Origin: Verrucomicrobiia bacterium
GTDB taxonomy: Bacteria; Verrucomicrobiota; Verrucomicrobiia; Verrucomicrobiales; DEV007
Length of the DNA: 57,498 nt
Reading direction: 5' to 3'
Assembly: GCA_030427505.1 (NCBI GenBank)
Contig: JAUICH010000032.1
Coordinates: forward strand, 1 to 57,498
The position numbers and the translations under genes are program-made. Of the stretch, positions 7,383 to 16,929 are shown piece by piece. The notes under the pieces were generated by a model. The model did no database searches. It was not told the DNA's origin and saw only the letters and a program-made list of their open reading frames with translations. Numbering within the stretch: the first letter of the stretch is position 1; the number at the start of each line of letters is the position of its first letter.

Positions 7383-7695
7383 GCCAGGATTGAGGGTGGG
7401 GAGCGGACTGGGGCTGAGGAAGCTGGGGCTTGGGGAAAGGCGGTAGAAGAGTATTGAGGGTAGAGAGGCGCCGGGAAGCCGTGACGGACCGGATTGGCGT
7501 GTGGTCAGGTAGCTTTTGAGTCATGAACGGCGGGAAATCCGGGTAAAACCGCGCCGCCTCCGGCTTTTGCTGCGTGCCGTCTTTAACTGACCACGTTTCC
7601 TAAGTCATTGAGCCTCTGTGCCAAATAACGGAGCGCCGATTTTTGCCGCAAAATGACGTGACGGTCCGGTCCCGCGATGGCATGAACTTTCCTTC
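7383..7695. other. Intergenic stretch without recognised content
   Basis: 313 bp between two membrane-protein genes. I see no tRNA, no strong terminator hairpin and no convincing gene on either strand. Confidence 0.4.
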
Positions 7696-7992
7696 ATGAC
7701 TGAGAACTCTGACATCCCGGCTGCGGCTCCGGCTCCGGAAACGGAACCGGCTCAAGCGGCTTCTTCCTCTGCTTCTTCATCCGCTTCCCCGTCGAAGCGG
7801 CCTTTCCCGCGGGCGAAGGTGCGCTTCAGGGTGCAGATGGTGTTGACGGCGATCTTTGCGGCGATCGTCTGGAATGGTCTCGAAGACCAGGGCATCCTCT
7901 TGCGGATCGGGTTGCTGGTTGTGGGCGGTGTGGTGGCCAGCTTGATCGCCGTGTTGATCATTCCCAAGAGAAAGCGAGGGGGACGTTCATAG
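7696..7992 (+). CDS. Small membrane protein
   Basis: 98 residues. The N-terminal 40 residues are low-complexity Ala/Pro/Ser/Glu, followed by two closely spaced membrane helices (VQMVLTAIFAAIVWNGLE and ILLRIGLLVVGGVVASLIAVLII), ending in a basic KRKRGGRS tail that should face the cytoplasm. The overall form is a helical hairpin. No family is recognised. ATG 7696 follows 'ccttc' rather than a Shine-Dalgarno sequence, as at many starts in this window. Confidence 0.5.
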   Translation: MTENSDIPAAAPAPETEPAQAASSSASSSASPSKRPFPRAKVRFRVQMVLTAIFAAIVWNGLEDQGILLRIGLLVVGGVVASLIAVLIIPKRKRGGRS

Positions 7993-8243
7993 GGTTGCTG
8001 CCTGGAAGGGGAATAGGGAGAAGCTTTGCAAATTGGATCGGAGTTAGGAGATACTGGGGGCTCGCTTCGTCCGGAATGAGAAGTAAAGACTTGGCGCAGA
8101 ATCCCTCGTGGCGGCGTTGCTTTTCGGTCACGGACTTCAATCCGTTCGCTAAAAGCGCAGTGCCACAAAGAGTTTTTCGCTCGGGCGATTCGCGAGCCGG
8201 CTTTTGGCAATGGGTCCGTGGAAGAAAGCCTGAGCGTGGCGGG

Positions 8244-8684
8244 GTGGTTCCGGTGGCAACTCGCTGGAAGTGGTGCGCCGGGCTTTTGCTCGTGCCATGG
8301 ATGGCGGCAGGTCTTAACTTCTCTGGTAGGGCCGCGGTGACCGCGGATGCTCCTGTTTTGGAAGCCAGGGGAAGCGGTGTGGGTAAACGGAAACGGCGGG
8401 GACAGCGTCTCCGTTTGGGAGGTTTGTTAGTGGAGCGGGCTGGCTTGCGGCCGCCTGCGTGGGATGGCGGCTACCTTGAAGGGGCCGGAGACGTTTTCGG
8501 TATGGGGGATCTGGGCGCCCGCTTTCCGCTACCCAACCTCCTGGGCGAGGGAGGACGGGGGATCCGGAGCCCAGAGGCCGGCCAGTGGTTTGTCTCGCCT
8601 TCGTCACCGGTCGATCCCGAAACGAGGGTGGAAGTATTTTGCCGCCTGGTGGATGCCTGGTGGTTTGGCTTTGAACTGAAGTAA
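8244..8684 (+). CDS. Possible exported small protein
   Basis: The frame is open from 7995, but a GTG at 8244 gives a 146-residue product with a signal-peptide-like N-terminus (RWKWCAGLLLVPWMAAGL then NFSGRAAVTADAP). The mature part is Gly/Arg-rich with no recognised domain, so it may be a chance reading frame in GC-rich DNA. An ATG at 8073 in the same frame would give a longer cytoplasmic leader. It sits just before a large block of non-coding repeats. Low confidence that it is expressed. Confidence 0.3.
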   Translation: MVPVATRWKWCAGLLLVPWMAAGLNFSGRAAVTADAPVLEARGSGVGKRKRRGQRLRLGGLLVERAGLRPPAWDGGYLEGAGDVFGMGDLGARFPLPNLLGEGGRGIRSPEAGQWFVSPSSPVDPETRVEVFCRLVDAWWFGFELK

Positions 8685-8722
8685 AGGGTCTCCGGTTTCA
8701 CCTGAGGTTTTGTAATTTCCCC

Positions 8723-9665
8723 GAGGGCTGAAGGCCCGGCGCATACCAGCCTGGGTTAAAGGTTTAGGTGTTTCACATTAAATAGGTTAGTAAGGCCGGA
8801 GGTCCGGCGCAAGAGGGGGGCGTTTTTGCGATGATGCCGATGATGCCGCCCCGGAATCAGGCGTGTTTGCGGCGGGCCTTCAGCCCTCGAATCATTGGGG
8901 GGCGGTATAAACCTAGGCCTTGCGGCCTAGGCTGGTATGCGTCGCGCCGTTGGCGCTCATGGGGCCGAGGAGTCGTTAGGCCACGCGCTCTTCTTGATGG
9001 ACCCTCTCTGTTTGATGGGTCCGTGCTGGTATAGTTCCACGAGGGCTGAAGGCCCGGCGGCATACCAGCCTGGGTCGCAAGGCCTAGGAAATTCACATTT
9101 AATTGGTTAGGAAGGCTGAAAGCCCGGCGCAAGAGGGGGGGGCGTTTCTGCGATGATGCCAGTGATGCCGTCTCGGAATCAGGCGCGTTTGCGGCGGGCC
9201 TTCAGCCCTCGAATCATTGGGGGTGCGGTGTAAACCTAGGCCTTGCGGCCTAGGCTGGTATGCGTCGCGCCGTTGGCGCTCATGGGGGGGGGACGAGGAG
9301 TCGTTAGGCCACGCGCTCTTCTTGATGGACCCTCTCTGTTTGATGGGCCCGTGCTGGTATAGTTCCCCGAGGGCTGAAGGCCCGGCGGCATACCAGCCTG
9401 GGTCGCAAGGCCCAGGTATTTTACATCCGATTCGTTAGGAGGGCTGAAGGCCCGGCGCAAGAGGGGGGCGTTTTTGCGATGATACCAGTGAAGCCGCCCC
9501 GGAATCAGGCGCGTTTGCGCCGGGCCTTCAGCCCTCGAATCATTGGGGGGCGGTGTAAACCTAGGCCTTGCGGCCTAGGCTGGTATGCGTCGCGCCGTTG
9601 GCGCTCATGGGCGGGATGAGTCGTTAGGCTACGCGCTCTTCTTGATTGACTCCTTCTCTTCTTCA
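8723..9665. repeat. Three tandem copies of a 320-bp palindromic repeat
   Basis: Copies begin at 8723, 9041 and 9369 with 'gagggctgaaggcccggcg'. Each copy is itself an inverted repeat: the left arm reads 'ccggcgcataccagcctggg' and the right arm, about 180 bp on, reads its complement ('cctaggctggtatgcgtcgc'). Copies are highly similar, including 'gttaggccacgcgctcttct'. This resembles REP/BIME-type intergenic DNA rather than genes. Confidence 0.8.
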
Positions 9666-9670
9666 TCGCG

Positions 9671-10078
9671 GGCCCCACAGGGGCCTACGTTGATATCCCA
9701 GGGTGAAACCCTGGGAACAGGCGAACCCAGAAGACAGCGCCCTGGAGGGGCGCGCGCGGGGAGTGGGTGCCAGGGAGCTTAGCATGGAAGTAAGTGTCAT
9801 CGCAGTTCCCAACCGCCCGGCGGACGATCCAGGAACGGGGTTCGCCACGTCCGCCCCGTTGGGGCGGAAGGTGTATGGGGGCGGGTACCCGGGGTTTCAC
9901 CCCGGGCTATCGACGGGCACGCCGTTGGCGCGCGGGAGAGGGTGGTTTGGAGAGGTGGACTGGTGAACGGCTAGTCCGGGCTCTTGCGATGGAATACTCT
10001 GGCCCGGTGAGCAGGGAAGGGGGGTGGCTGGAATGGAGGAGGGAGAAGTGTCAAGATTTTTTGACTGACCCCTTTGCC
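9671..10078. repeat. Long repeat B, copy 1
   Basis: A 408-bp unit from 'ggccccacaggggcc' to 'ttttttgactgacccctttg', repeated almost base for base at 10211-10618. It contains several small palindromes ('ccagggtgaaaccctgg', 'ccgccccgttggggcgg', 'cccggggtttcaccccggg'). No convincing gene. Confidence 0.8.
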
Positions 10079-10210
10079 AGACCCCTTTGCCAGGCTGGTA
10101 TGCGTCGCGCCGTTGGCGCTCGTGAGGACGAAGAGCCTGGAGTGAAGAGCCTGGGATGAAGAGCCGCTCGGCTTCGCGCCACTCTTGACTGACTCCTTCG
10201 TTTCATTCCA

Positions 10211-10618
10211 GGCCCCAAAGGGGCCTCCGTCGAAAGTCCAGGGTGAAACCCTGGGAACAGGCGGAGCCAGAATACAGCGCCCTGGAGGGGCGCGCGCGGG
10301 GAGTGGGTGCCTGGGAGCTTAGTATGGAAGTGAGCGTAATCGCGGTCTCCAACTGCCCGGCGGACGATCCAGGCACGGGGCTCGCCACGCCCGCCCCGTT
10401 GGGGCGGAAGGTGTGTGGGGGCGGTACCCGGGGTTTCACCCCGGGCTATCGACGGGCACGCCGTTGGCGCGCGGGAGAGGGTGGTATGGAGAAGTGGACA
10501 GGTAAACGGCTAGTCCGGGCTCTTGCGATGGAATACTCTGGCCCGGTGAGCAGGGAAGGGGGTGTGGCTGGAATGGAGGAGGGGGAAGTGTCAAGATTTT
10601 TTGACTGACCCCTTTGCC
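10211..10618. repeat. Long repeat B, copy 2
   Basis: The second copy of the 408-bp unit, 540 bp after the first, differing at a few scattered positions. The 132 bp between copies hold a half-copy of the 'ggctggtatgcgtcgcgccg' arm. Confidence 0.8.
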
Positions 10619-10654
10619 TTTTTTGCCTTTTTGACTGACCCCTTTGCCTTTGCC

Positions 10655-10746
10655 GAATGGCGCGTAGTTAACGCCGATTTCGTCCCGCCAGCCTCCAAAT
10701 TGCCGGGGAAAAGTCGACCGAAAAATCGCTTAACTACGTGCCATTC
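10655..10746. repeat. 92-bp hairpin element with 17-bp inverted ends
   Basis: Ends 10655-10671 and 10730-10746 are inverted repeats with one mismatch (gaatggcgcgtagttaa against gaatggcacgtagttaa). It is flanked on both sides by 'tgactgacccctttgcc', which also occurs near 10062, 10602 and 10631. The layout resembles a REP-type element mobilised in trans. Confidence 0.6.
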
Positions 10747-10835
10747 CTGACTGACCCCTTTGCCCGCCATTCTTGATTGACCCCTTTTATTTTTTCTTAC
10801 GTAAGAGGGGCAAAGATACTTCGAAAACAATTTTC

Positions 10836-13800
10836 TCACCCCCTTTTTCTACCGAAAGCTCTGTCAATATTCTTAGCGAAATGTATATGGGTTCCGGTGA
10901 GATTGGTTCCAGAAAGATTTGCTCCTGTGAAGTCTGCTCCAAAGACATTTGATCTTCGGAGATCCGCGTTTGAGAGATTGGCTCCAATGAGTTGAGCTCC
11001 GGAAAGATTCGCTCCAATGAGACAAGCATTCGTGAGGTTTGCTCCATCGAATAGAATTCCGCTGAGGTGTGCGTTCGAAAGGTTTGCGCTGAGGAGGTTC
11101 GCGTCCGTGAGATTCGCCATACCTAAATCTGCATTTCCGATGTCCGCACCACTTAGATCCGCCCCTATGAGGGTCGCATCTTTAAGTCCTGCTCTGCGGA
11201 GATTGGCCGAAGCAAGGTAGGCTGATGAAAGGTCTGCACCGAAGAGTTCGGTGCCGCTGAGATCTGCTTCTGTGAGGTCTGCATTGGTAAGGTCGGCTCC
11301 GACCAATGTCGCACGGCTTAGATTTGCTCTGATAAGATTTGCTTCGGAAAAATTTACCACGAACGAAGTTTTATGACTAAGATACTCTCCTGTACTTTCA
11401 ATGCCTGCTAAAAATGCCGCATTCAGAGCACTGCCTTCGGGACGAAATCCTACCGCATCTATACGACTGAGGAGATTGCCCAAATACCGAGCATTTCCAC
11501 CGGGGCGGAATCGACAGAGTTTTGAATTTGGATCCCACGACTGATAAGAATGTTGGATTCGCTTTTCAGGAGGAAGTTGATGAACAACAATTTCTAAGAG
11601 TTCATAGTGAACAAGTGCGGTCAATTGCAATAGTGCTTCTCCTAAATGACCATCCACAGTGGTGCTTCTCAAAGGTGACGAGTCTTCCCTTGTAAAGGGC
11701 AAACACCATTGCATTAGCTCATCAACCAGCGGTGGGTCCATTTCTCTTCTTCCATACCTCCATCGGGGCCTCATTCTAAGTGGAATACCCTCTGCCCACC
11801 ATCCGTAAACATCAGCAAGTAGATCCCGCAGTCCCAGCCATTGCTCTGGTTCTTCTCTGATCGAGTTCTGAAGTAGCCAAAAAATATTTCGCCGTTCTTC
11901 AGGTGTTTGCCATTGGGGGCAAAAAAGTTTAGCTAGGCATCGAGCGAGTTCGAATTGAGGGCTTCTCTCCGGAAAGTCTTCCCAATATTCAGAAGTTGGA
12001 AGCATAGGTGCTGTAGGGTTCTGTATCGCAAAGTTCTTGAGAATAGAAAAGATCTCCTCGGCAAAGAAGTATTCTCGAAAACTCTTGTGAAGAAACTCAC
12101 AACCAAGGTCTGTTTGTCCTCCTTTAAAATAGAAATTTATGACTAGGTTTGAAAGAGGCCGAGCGTTGGAGAAATCGTATACGACCTTCTCGAGGTTTTT
12201 GTCTTTTTCCTCCCTCAGACGTGATGCGAGTTCTTCATATGTGATGGTCTCGCTTTCGAGAACACTTATCAATGCTGCTGTTTTGCGTAGAAGTAACCGT
12301 AATTGATCTCCAGCTATTCTTGCTGTTCCCTCCGGGCCGACGAAATTCTCTGGGTTTCCGTAGTGCTCAACGGTTTGGTCGGCCAGAGCTTTGTACAGAG
12401 CGGTCGGAGTTTGAAGTAACTCGGAGATTGTTCCAGAATAACCAGCAATCGTCCGAAATGTAAGTAAAGACAGAAGAGGTAATCCCATGATTTCTAAACT
12501 CTTTGTACGGGCTGGCGCTGATTCTTTGTCCCTCAATACAAACCATTTGGAATACTCGGATATAGCAATGTTTACGGAATCCTCAGTTAGCTCCCAATGA
12601 GGTGATTGGGAGATGAGAGTATTCGCCATCTTTTCTAACTGCTCTGGCCGCAAGGGGAGGAGAGAAAGAACACGGCTATCACCGTGAAGAATTTCCGCTT
12701 CGCCCATTTCGATCGAGGGCCTTCCTGTTAAAATTAGACGAACTGCAAGTCCTGGCCTGTTGATAAAGAAATCACGCAATCTCGGCATAAGGGACATCAG
12801 CTGTTGCCGGTAACTGAGTGAACCTGTCAATGATATTTCATCCCAGCCGTCCAATACGAAGACGTGACGGCAGATCCCCCGATATAAAGTTGCTTCTTCC
12901 CGCAAAAGACGATCGCAGATAAGTGAGACTGATGAAATTGGTGGCACCTCGTCTTCAGGGCCTGTTCGGACGGCCTCTGAAAGAATCTCCTCGATCGGGC
13001 TTGATGTAAGTCTAGAAAGCCTTAGGTCGCAAAATCGGACAAAAATGGGAGAAAGACCGTGCTCTATTATCAGTTCGGAGGCAAATCGGAGACAAAAACT
13101 GCTCTTACCAGCCCCTGCAGTTCCTTGAATAACGAGAATGTCCCGAAAATTTGGATTGATAAGATGTGTGCAAACCGCTTCTAATGCGTCTTTGCGACCA
13201 CCAATTTTTTCCTTTTCCCAATCTACTCTTGTTTGACTTTCGTATTGCCCAAAACCTGGGGAGAGCTTTCTCCAAGGTAGGTCACCGCACTCGGTGTTTT
13301 GGTAGATATCTTCCAGAGTAAAGAGTTCATCTCCCATGGCGGGAGATGAGCGGTATCGATAGCGGAGCCAGGCGTGGTGGAGGGCGAGGAAGTCTTCGGG
13401 GGTGATTTCGGAGGGGGGCAGGACTTTCTGGAGCATGGTGGAGAGCTGGGTCTCCAGGTCTGGCTTGTCTGCTGGGAAGCCCTGCACTTCGGCCAGGGGA
13501 AAGGCGGCCATTTCTTCTTTGGACAGTTTGTCCACGAAGATGGGCACGACGGGCAGGCCGTGGGCGGAGGCGCGGGCGGCGAGGATTTCCCATTCGCGGC
13601 GGCACCAGGGGGAATGGTGGTAGGCTTCCTGGCTGACGAAGACGACGGCGCCCTGGCATTTCAGGAGGGCTTCGTAGAGTTGGCGTCCCCAGGGGCCGAT
13701 CTCGACGCCTTCTTTGCCGGTGCCGGATTCATCGACGAAGGGGGCGTATTCGTCTTTGGTAAGCCGCGCGATGATGGGGGTCATCACGTCTTTGGTGGGC

Positions 13801-13856
13801 TGGTGGCCGCGTTTGTAGCTGATGAAGACTTTGGCGCCGGGCTTGGGTGAGGTCAT
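10836..13856 (-). CDS. TIR-NACHT-pentapeptide-repeat protein (NLR-like)
   Basis: 1006 residues. An N-terminal TIR domain (about 8-145) has the KVFISYKR strand and the SPWCRREWE segment, where Glu88 is the likely NAD-cleaving residue. A NACHT ATPase follows: Walker A GTAGAGKSS at about 245-253 and Walker B VFVLDGWDE ending at residue 340, with the DGxDE form typical of NACHT. The last 200 residues are pentapeptide repeats (ANLxxADL pattern), a right-handed beta helix likely used for sensing or binding. Proteins of this design are antiphage receptors in which NACHT oligomerisation activates the effector; here a TIR NADase would deplete NAD. ATG 13856 begins the TIR fold; the frame runs open to 14363 without homology. 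Base composition changes sharply near 13335, between TIR and NACHT. Confidence 0.85.
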   Translation of the reverse strand: MTSPKPGAKVFISYKRGHQPTKDVMTPIIARLTKDEYAPFVDESGTGKEGVEIGPWGRQLYEALLKCQGAVVFVSQEAYHHSPWCRREWEILAARASAHGLPVVPIFVDKLSKEEMAAFPLAEVQGFPADKPDLETQLSTMLQKVLPPSEITPEDFLALHHAWLRYRYRSSPAMGDELFTLEDIYQNTECGDLPWRKLSPGFGQYESQTRVDWEKEKIGGRKDALEAVCTHLINPNFRDILVIQGTAGAGKSSFCLRFASELIIEHGLSPIFVRFCDLRLSRLTSSPIEEILSEAVRTGPEDEVPPISSVSLICDRLLREEATLYRGICRHVFVLDGWDEISLTGSLSYRQQLMSLMPRLRDFFINRPGLAVRLILTGRPSIEMGEAEILHGDSRVLSLLPLRPEQLEKMANTLISQSPHWELTEDSVNIAISEYSKWFVLRDKESAPARTKSLEIMGLPLLSLLTFRTIAGYSGTISELLQTPTALYKALADQTVEHYGNPENFVGPEGTARIAGDQLRLLLRKTAALISVLESETITYEELASRLREEKDKNLEKVVYDFSNARPLSNLVINFYFKGGQTDLGCEFLHKSFREYFFAEEIFSILKNFAIQNPTAPMLPTSEYWEDFPERSPQFELARCLAKLFCPQWQTPEERRNIFWLLQNSIREEPEQWLGLRDLLADVYGWWAEGIPLRMRPRWRYGRREMDPPLVDELMQWCLPFTREDSSPLRSTTVDGHLGEALLQLTALVHYELLEIVVHQLPPEKRIQHSYQSWDPNSKLCRFRPGGNARYLGNLLSRIDAVGFRPEGSALNAAFLAGIESTGEYLSHKTSFVVNFSEANLIRANLSRATLVGADLTNADLTEADLSGTELFGADLSSAYLASANLRRAGLKDATLIGADLSGADIGNADLGMANLTDANLLSANLSNAHLSGILFDGANLTNACLIGANLSGAQLIGANLSNADLRRSNVFGADFTGANLSGTNLTGTHIHFAKNIDRAFGRKRG

Positions 13857-14032
13857 GAAGTGGGCCGGTTCGGATTGGCGGGTGATCGATCCGTTCCTAC
13901 TTACCGTGCTGGGCGCGGGGAGCCAGCTTATTATGGCGGGCGATATGGGAAAATGCGTTTTGGGGAGTGAAGTGTCTTGGTGGTTTCCTGCAGCCGTCGA
14001 ACAGCGGGAATGGGTATCGGGAGGGTGGCTTT

Positions 14033-14605
14033 TCAGGTATTGGGTGTAGGAGTTTTGCCGGATTTCCTCCAGGCGATCAGGTCCAGGTGAACGCGATGCT
14101 TGAGGTAGGAGTACTCTTTCCGAGTCACGATCTCTTTGGCGGAGTTTTGATAGGTCCTTGATACGTCTGGCTGGAGCCCTTTCACGGTTGTCCAGCGCTC
14201 TGGCTTGGGGCCGGTCCGTTCTCTGATGAATTTTCCAGTGTGGCTGTCCAGCGGCACTTCGAGCCAGGGTTCCAGTTTTTGGAGATGGTACTTCGCGCGC
14301 AGGTGGTGGTTGTAGACAATGTCGCGGAGCCAAAGGTTGAGTGCTTTGCGGGCGGTTCCCCATTCCAACCCGTATTTTTCGTTATATTCGTCCTTGAGGT
14401 CTACAGTCTGTTGCTCGAGCCACTTTACAAAGTCGAGTTCTGTCCGCAGGGCGCTGAGTTTGGTGAGTGGAATGGCTGCCAGGAAACTCTGAATGCTCTC
14501 AATGAGGCCCTTGGCGCCCTGGTTCCGCATGGCGGAAGTTCCCACGGCGCGGCGGGTCAGATTGAGCAGTAGATCGTTTTCGAAGTTTGTTTTTTTGGAG
14601 GACAT
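14033..14605 (-). CDS. Hypothetical protein upstream of the TIR-NACHT gene
   Basis: A 190-residue, basic, mainly helical protein. Segments such as LDFVKWLEQQTVDLKDEYNEKYGLEWGTARKALNLW (residues about 58-95) resemble small helical proteins, and the C-terminus (YLKHRVHLDLIAWRKSGKT) is strongly basic, so nucleic-acid binding is possible but unproven. ATG 14605 follows a purine run on the coding strand; an upstream start at 14641 adds 12 unlikely residues. It lies 176 bp upstream of the TIR-NACHT gene in the same direction and may be co-transcribed. I do not recognise the family. A regulatory or accessory role for the NLR is possible from position only. Confidence 0.6.
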   Translation of the reverse strand: MSSKKTNFENDLLLNLTRRAVGTSAMRNQGAKGLIESIQSFLAAIPLTKLSALRTELDFVKWLEQQTVDLKDEYNEKYGLEWGTARKALNLWLRDIVYNHHLRAKYHLQKLEPWLEVPLDSHTGKFIRERTGPKPERWTTVKGLQPDVSRTYQNSAKEIVTRKEYSYLKHRVHLDLIAWRKSGKTPTPNT

Positions 14606-15262
14606 GAAACAGCATAACTTGAAAGGGTGGGACGCCCTCAAGTAAAACTTGGGGCACGTTTCCGGCGCCCTATTCGAAGTTCCAAGCGCTGCCGGGAATG
14701 TATTGGGTCGAAATGTTCACTTGAACAGTTATCCGGACGTGCCTAGGATGGTTGGCATGACGGTTATTTTTTCTTTTTGGGGACGGGCCTTCTTGGGAGA
14801 TCTCGCCGGACGGATGGCTCTGGAGCGTTGGCCGGACGGGTGGTGGGAGCCAGGGGCGGGACCTGACGAATTTGTTACTCCAGGTGAGAACGGACGGTGC
14901 GGTTTATGCTGGCGCTGATGGCGCGGGCGCCTGGCGTTTTCGGCGGGAGGGTGGTTCTTTCCGAAGCGCCGGACCGGATCTGGTAACTTCTTTTTTTCAT
15001 GCGGATGCCACTGATGAAAACGTTCGACCTCTTTTTGAGGCTCTGGTCAGGATCTGGAACGGGCGCCGCGCGGCGACCGGAGGGGAGCCCGGGCCGGAAC
15101 CAACGGGCGCGGGCGCTGGCTTCTCCTGTCCCGCGTTGCCGGGGTGGCATCCGCTGGCGGCACGGCCTTTCTTCTCAGGTTGGCGGGAAGATGGCGGAGC
15201 GGTCACCGCGCGGGTTGGATGGCTGGGTTTTCGGGCTGGCGCCGGCGTGGTTCGTGTCTGGG
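14606..15262. other. 657-bp intergenic region holding a relic of the 34-kb locus
   Basis: Bases 14716-14797 resemble 34129-34209, which covers the 3' end of the XRE gene and its downstream DNA (shared 'cctaggatgg', 'tggcatgacggttatttttt', 'ggggacgggccttc'). Both copies contain a 14-bp near-palindrome TGTTC....GAACA. The rest has open frames only from GC bias; the frame 14872-15423 is overlapped by a better gene. Confidence 0.5.
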
Positions 15263-16072
15263 ATGCCGGTCATGATGAGACGGGTGCTTGCCCCTTTTTG
15301 GCGGATGCTTCCGGGGGCCGTGCTGTTGGCTCTGGTGGTGGGTGGTGTTTCTTCCCGCGCGGCGGCTTCGGAGGTATCCGGTTCGGACTCGGACTCGGTG
15401 GTGACGGCCCAGCGATTGTATGAGGGCCTGGAGCTGGGGAACCGCATTCTGAGTGGAGAGGTGCCGCCGGATTCCGCGGATATTTATGAAAAAACGGTGG
15501 AGATGGCCGTCACGTCTTACTATTTCCAGGGCTGCCTGGGCGCTTATTACCTGTACTATCAGGCCAGCCGGGGACGGGCGCCTTTCTCCGCCAACTGGCC
15601 CTACGCGAACTTTGAAAGGATTTTCTTTGACCATTACCTGGCGAATCCCGGCGGGCGGAATCTGCCGGGCGGCGCGGTGGTGATCGGGGCGTTGACGGAC
15701 TACCTGACGGATCACCCCGAGTCCAGGCTCGCTGGGAAGGAAAGCCTGAAGGGCTCGGGCCTGGACGATGGCGGCGCGGATTTCCTGGCGGACCTGGAGC
15801 TGGCCTACCGGTGGATGGAGGGCGGGCCCGCCGGGGCGGCGGGATCGCCGGAAGATTTTCAAGCCTCTATCCGGGCTTTGTCCTTTATCCTTGGTTGTTT
15901 GGAGACCTACGTATTCTCCGAGTGGATCGCTGGAGAAAGCGAAGAAAATCTGGACAAGCTCTCGCTTCAATGGCTGATGCGGGAGGTCCTGGCCTACGGG
16001 GCGGAGCACCCGGAGGCGGCGGAGGGGCTGGCGCCGGTGGAGCTGGTCTACCGGGTGATGGCGGCTGAGTAA
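15263..16072 (+). CDS. Exported helical protein, paralog 1 of 3
   Basis: 269 residues. An N-terminal signal peptide (RRVLAPFWRM then LPGAVLLALVVGG, then an ASA/AAA-type site) suggests export; there is no lipobox Cys. The mature protein is alpha-helical. Three landmarks recur in the genes at 16092 and 17283: a YSS/YEG-type start helix (AQRLYEGLELGNRI), a GCLGAYYLYY helix, and a final GCLETYVFSEW helix followed by HPEAAEGLAPVELVYRVM. The three genes therefore look like diverged tandem duplicates. ATG 15263 was chosen as the first start before the signal peptide; the frame stays open upstream because of GC bias. Function unknown; likely an envelope protein. Confidence 0.65.
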   Translation: MPVMMRRVLAPFWRMLPGAVLLALVVGGVSSRAAASEVSGSDSDSVVTAQRLYEGLELGNRILSGEVPPDSADIYEKTVEMAVTSYYFQGCLGAYYLYYQASRGRAPFSANWPYANFERIFFDHYLANPGGRNLPGGAVVIGALTDYLTDHPESRLAGKESLKGSGLDDGGADFLADLELAYRWMEGGPAGAAGSPEDFQASIRALSFILGCLETYVFSEWIAGESEENLDKLSLQWLMREVLAYGAEHPEAAEGLAPVELVYRVMAAE

Positions 16073-16091
16073 TTTGACCACGGGAACACCT

Positions 16092-16889
16092 ATGACGGCA
16101 CGGAATAACCATTCGGCTGGGACGGGGCGCGGCGCGCTCCCGCGCCTGGTGGCGCTTATGTTAGTGGGAATGCTGGCGGGTTGCGCGGCGGTGCCGTCCT
16201 CCCGGTCCCCCGCCGGGCGGTTTGGCGATCCACTGATGACGGCTCGGGAAATGTATTCGAGCCTGAAGACGATGGAACGGATGGCGCTGGCGGGTCAGAG
16301 TCCGGATGACGCCAGTCCCGAGGAATTTTTGGAAATGAACGAGGCGGTCATGCATTTCCATGGGTCGATCGGGGTTATGCATTTTAGAGCGGTCCATCTC
16401 GGGGGAAGTGGACTTTTTCCCAGGGACTGGCGAGGCTACAACTTCACGAGGCTCTACCTGGACTATTATGAAAAGAACACCCACTTGGCGGGGGTGCCGG
16501 CGGGCGCGGTTTCCTACCTGGCGTTCGTGAGCTTGTTAGAGGATGAGGTTACGAGGAAGAAGCCGCGAGGGCTGCATCGCGATCTGCTGACCTACCGCGC
16601 GAGCGAACTGGTGGAGGGACTGATGATTTTCTTGCGCCACACCAAGTACAAAGAAGCGCTGTCCTTGAATGACAAGCTGGACGGCATCCGCGCGCTGTTG
16701 TTTGCCCAAGGCTGCATGGAGACGTATGTCGCCCCGATCATGGCGCTTCGGCCCGAGGAACTGGAGACGCCGGACCCGTCGTCCGCCTGGGTCGTGACGA
16801 AGGTGCTGAACTATGCGCGGAGTCATCCGGAAGAGGTGCGCCGGCTTTCCGCGGCGGAGCTGGCATTCCGGGCCCTGGATGCCAGATAG
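16092..16889 (+). CDS. Lipoprotein, paralog 2 of 3
   Basis: 265 residues. The signal peptide ends in a lipobox (VGMLAGC, Cys near residue 34), so it should be lipid-anchored on the periplasmic side. The mature part shares its layout with the genes before and after: MTAREMYSSLKTMERM, then a GSIGVMHFRAVHL helix, then a LFAQGCMETYVAPIM helix and SHPEEVRRLSAAELAFRAL at the end. Paralog 1 ends 19 nt upstream, so the genes form one transcription unit. ATG 16092 places the basic N-region just before the hydrophobic core. Role unknown; three related anchored helical proteins could form a hetero-complex. Confidence 0.7.
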   Translation: MTARNNHSAGTGRGALPRLVALMLVGMLAGCAAVPSSRSPAGRFGDPLMTAREMYSSLKTMERMALAGQSPDDASPEEFLEMNEAVMHFHGSIGVMHFRAVHLGGSGLFPRDWRGYNFTRLYLDYYEKNTHLAGVPAGAVSYLAFVSLLEDEVTRKKPRGLHRDLLTYRASELVEGLMIFLRHTKYKEALSLNDKLDGIRALLFAQGCMETYVAPIMALRPEELETPDPSSAWVVTKVLNYARSHPEEVRRLSAAELAFRALDAR

Positions 16890-16929
16890 GAACCAAGATA
16901 GCCAAGCCAACGATCACAGAAACGAAACC

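Noticed and set aside
14872-15423. 183-residue plus-strand frame before the exported-protein operon
   Set aside because: Gly/Ala/Arg-rich, overlapped by the better supported gene starting at 15263.
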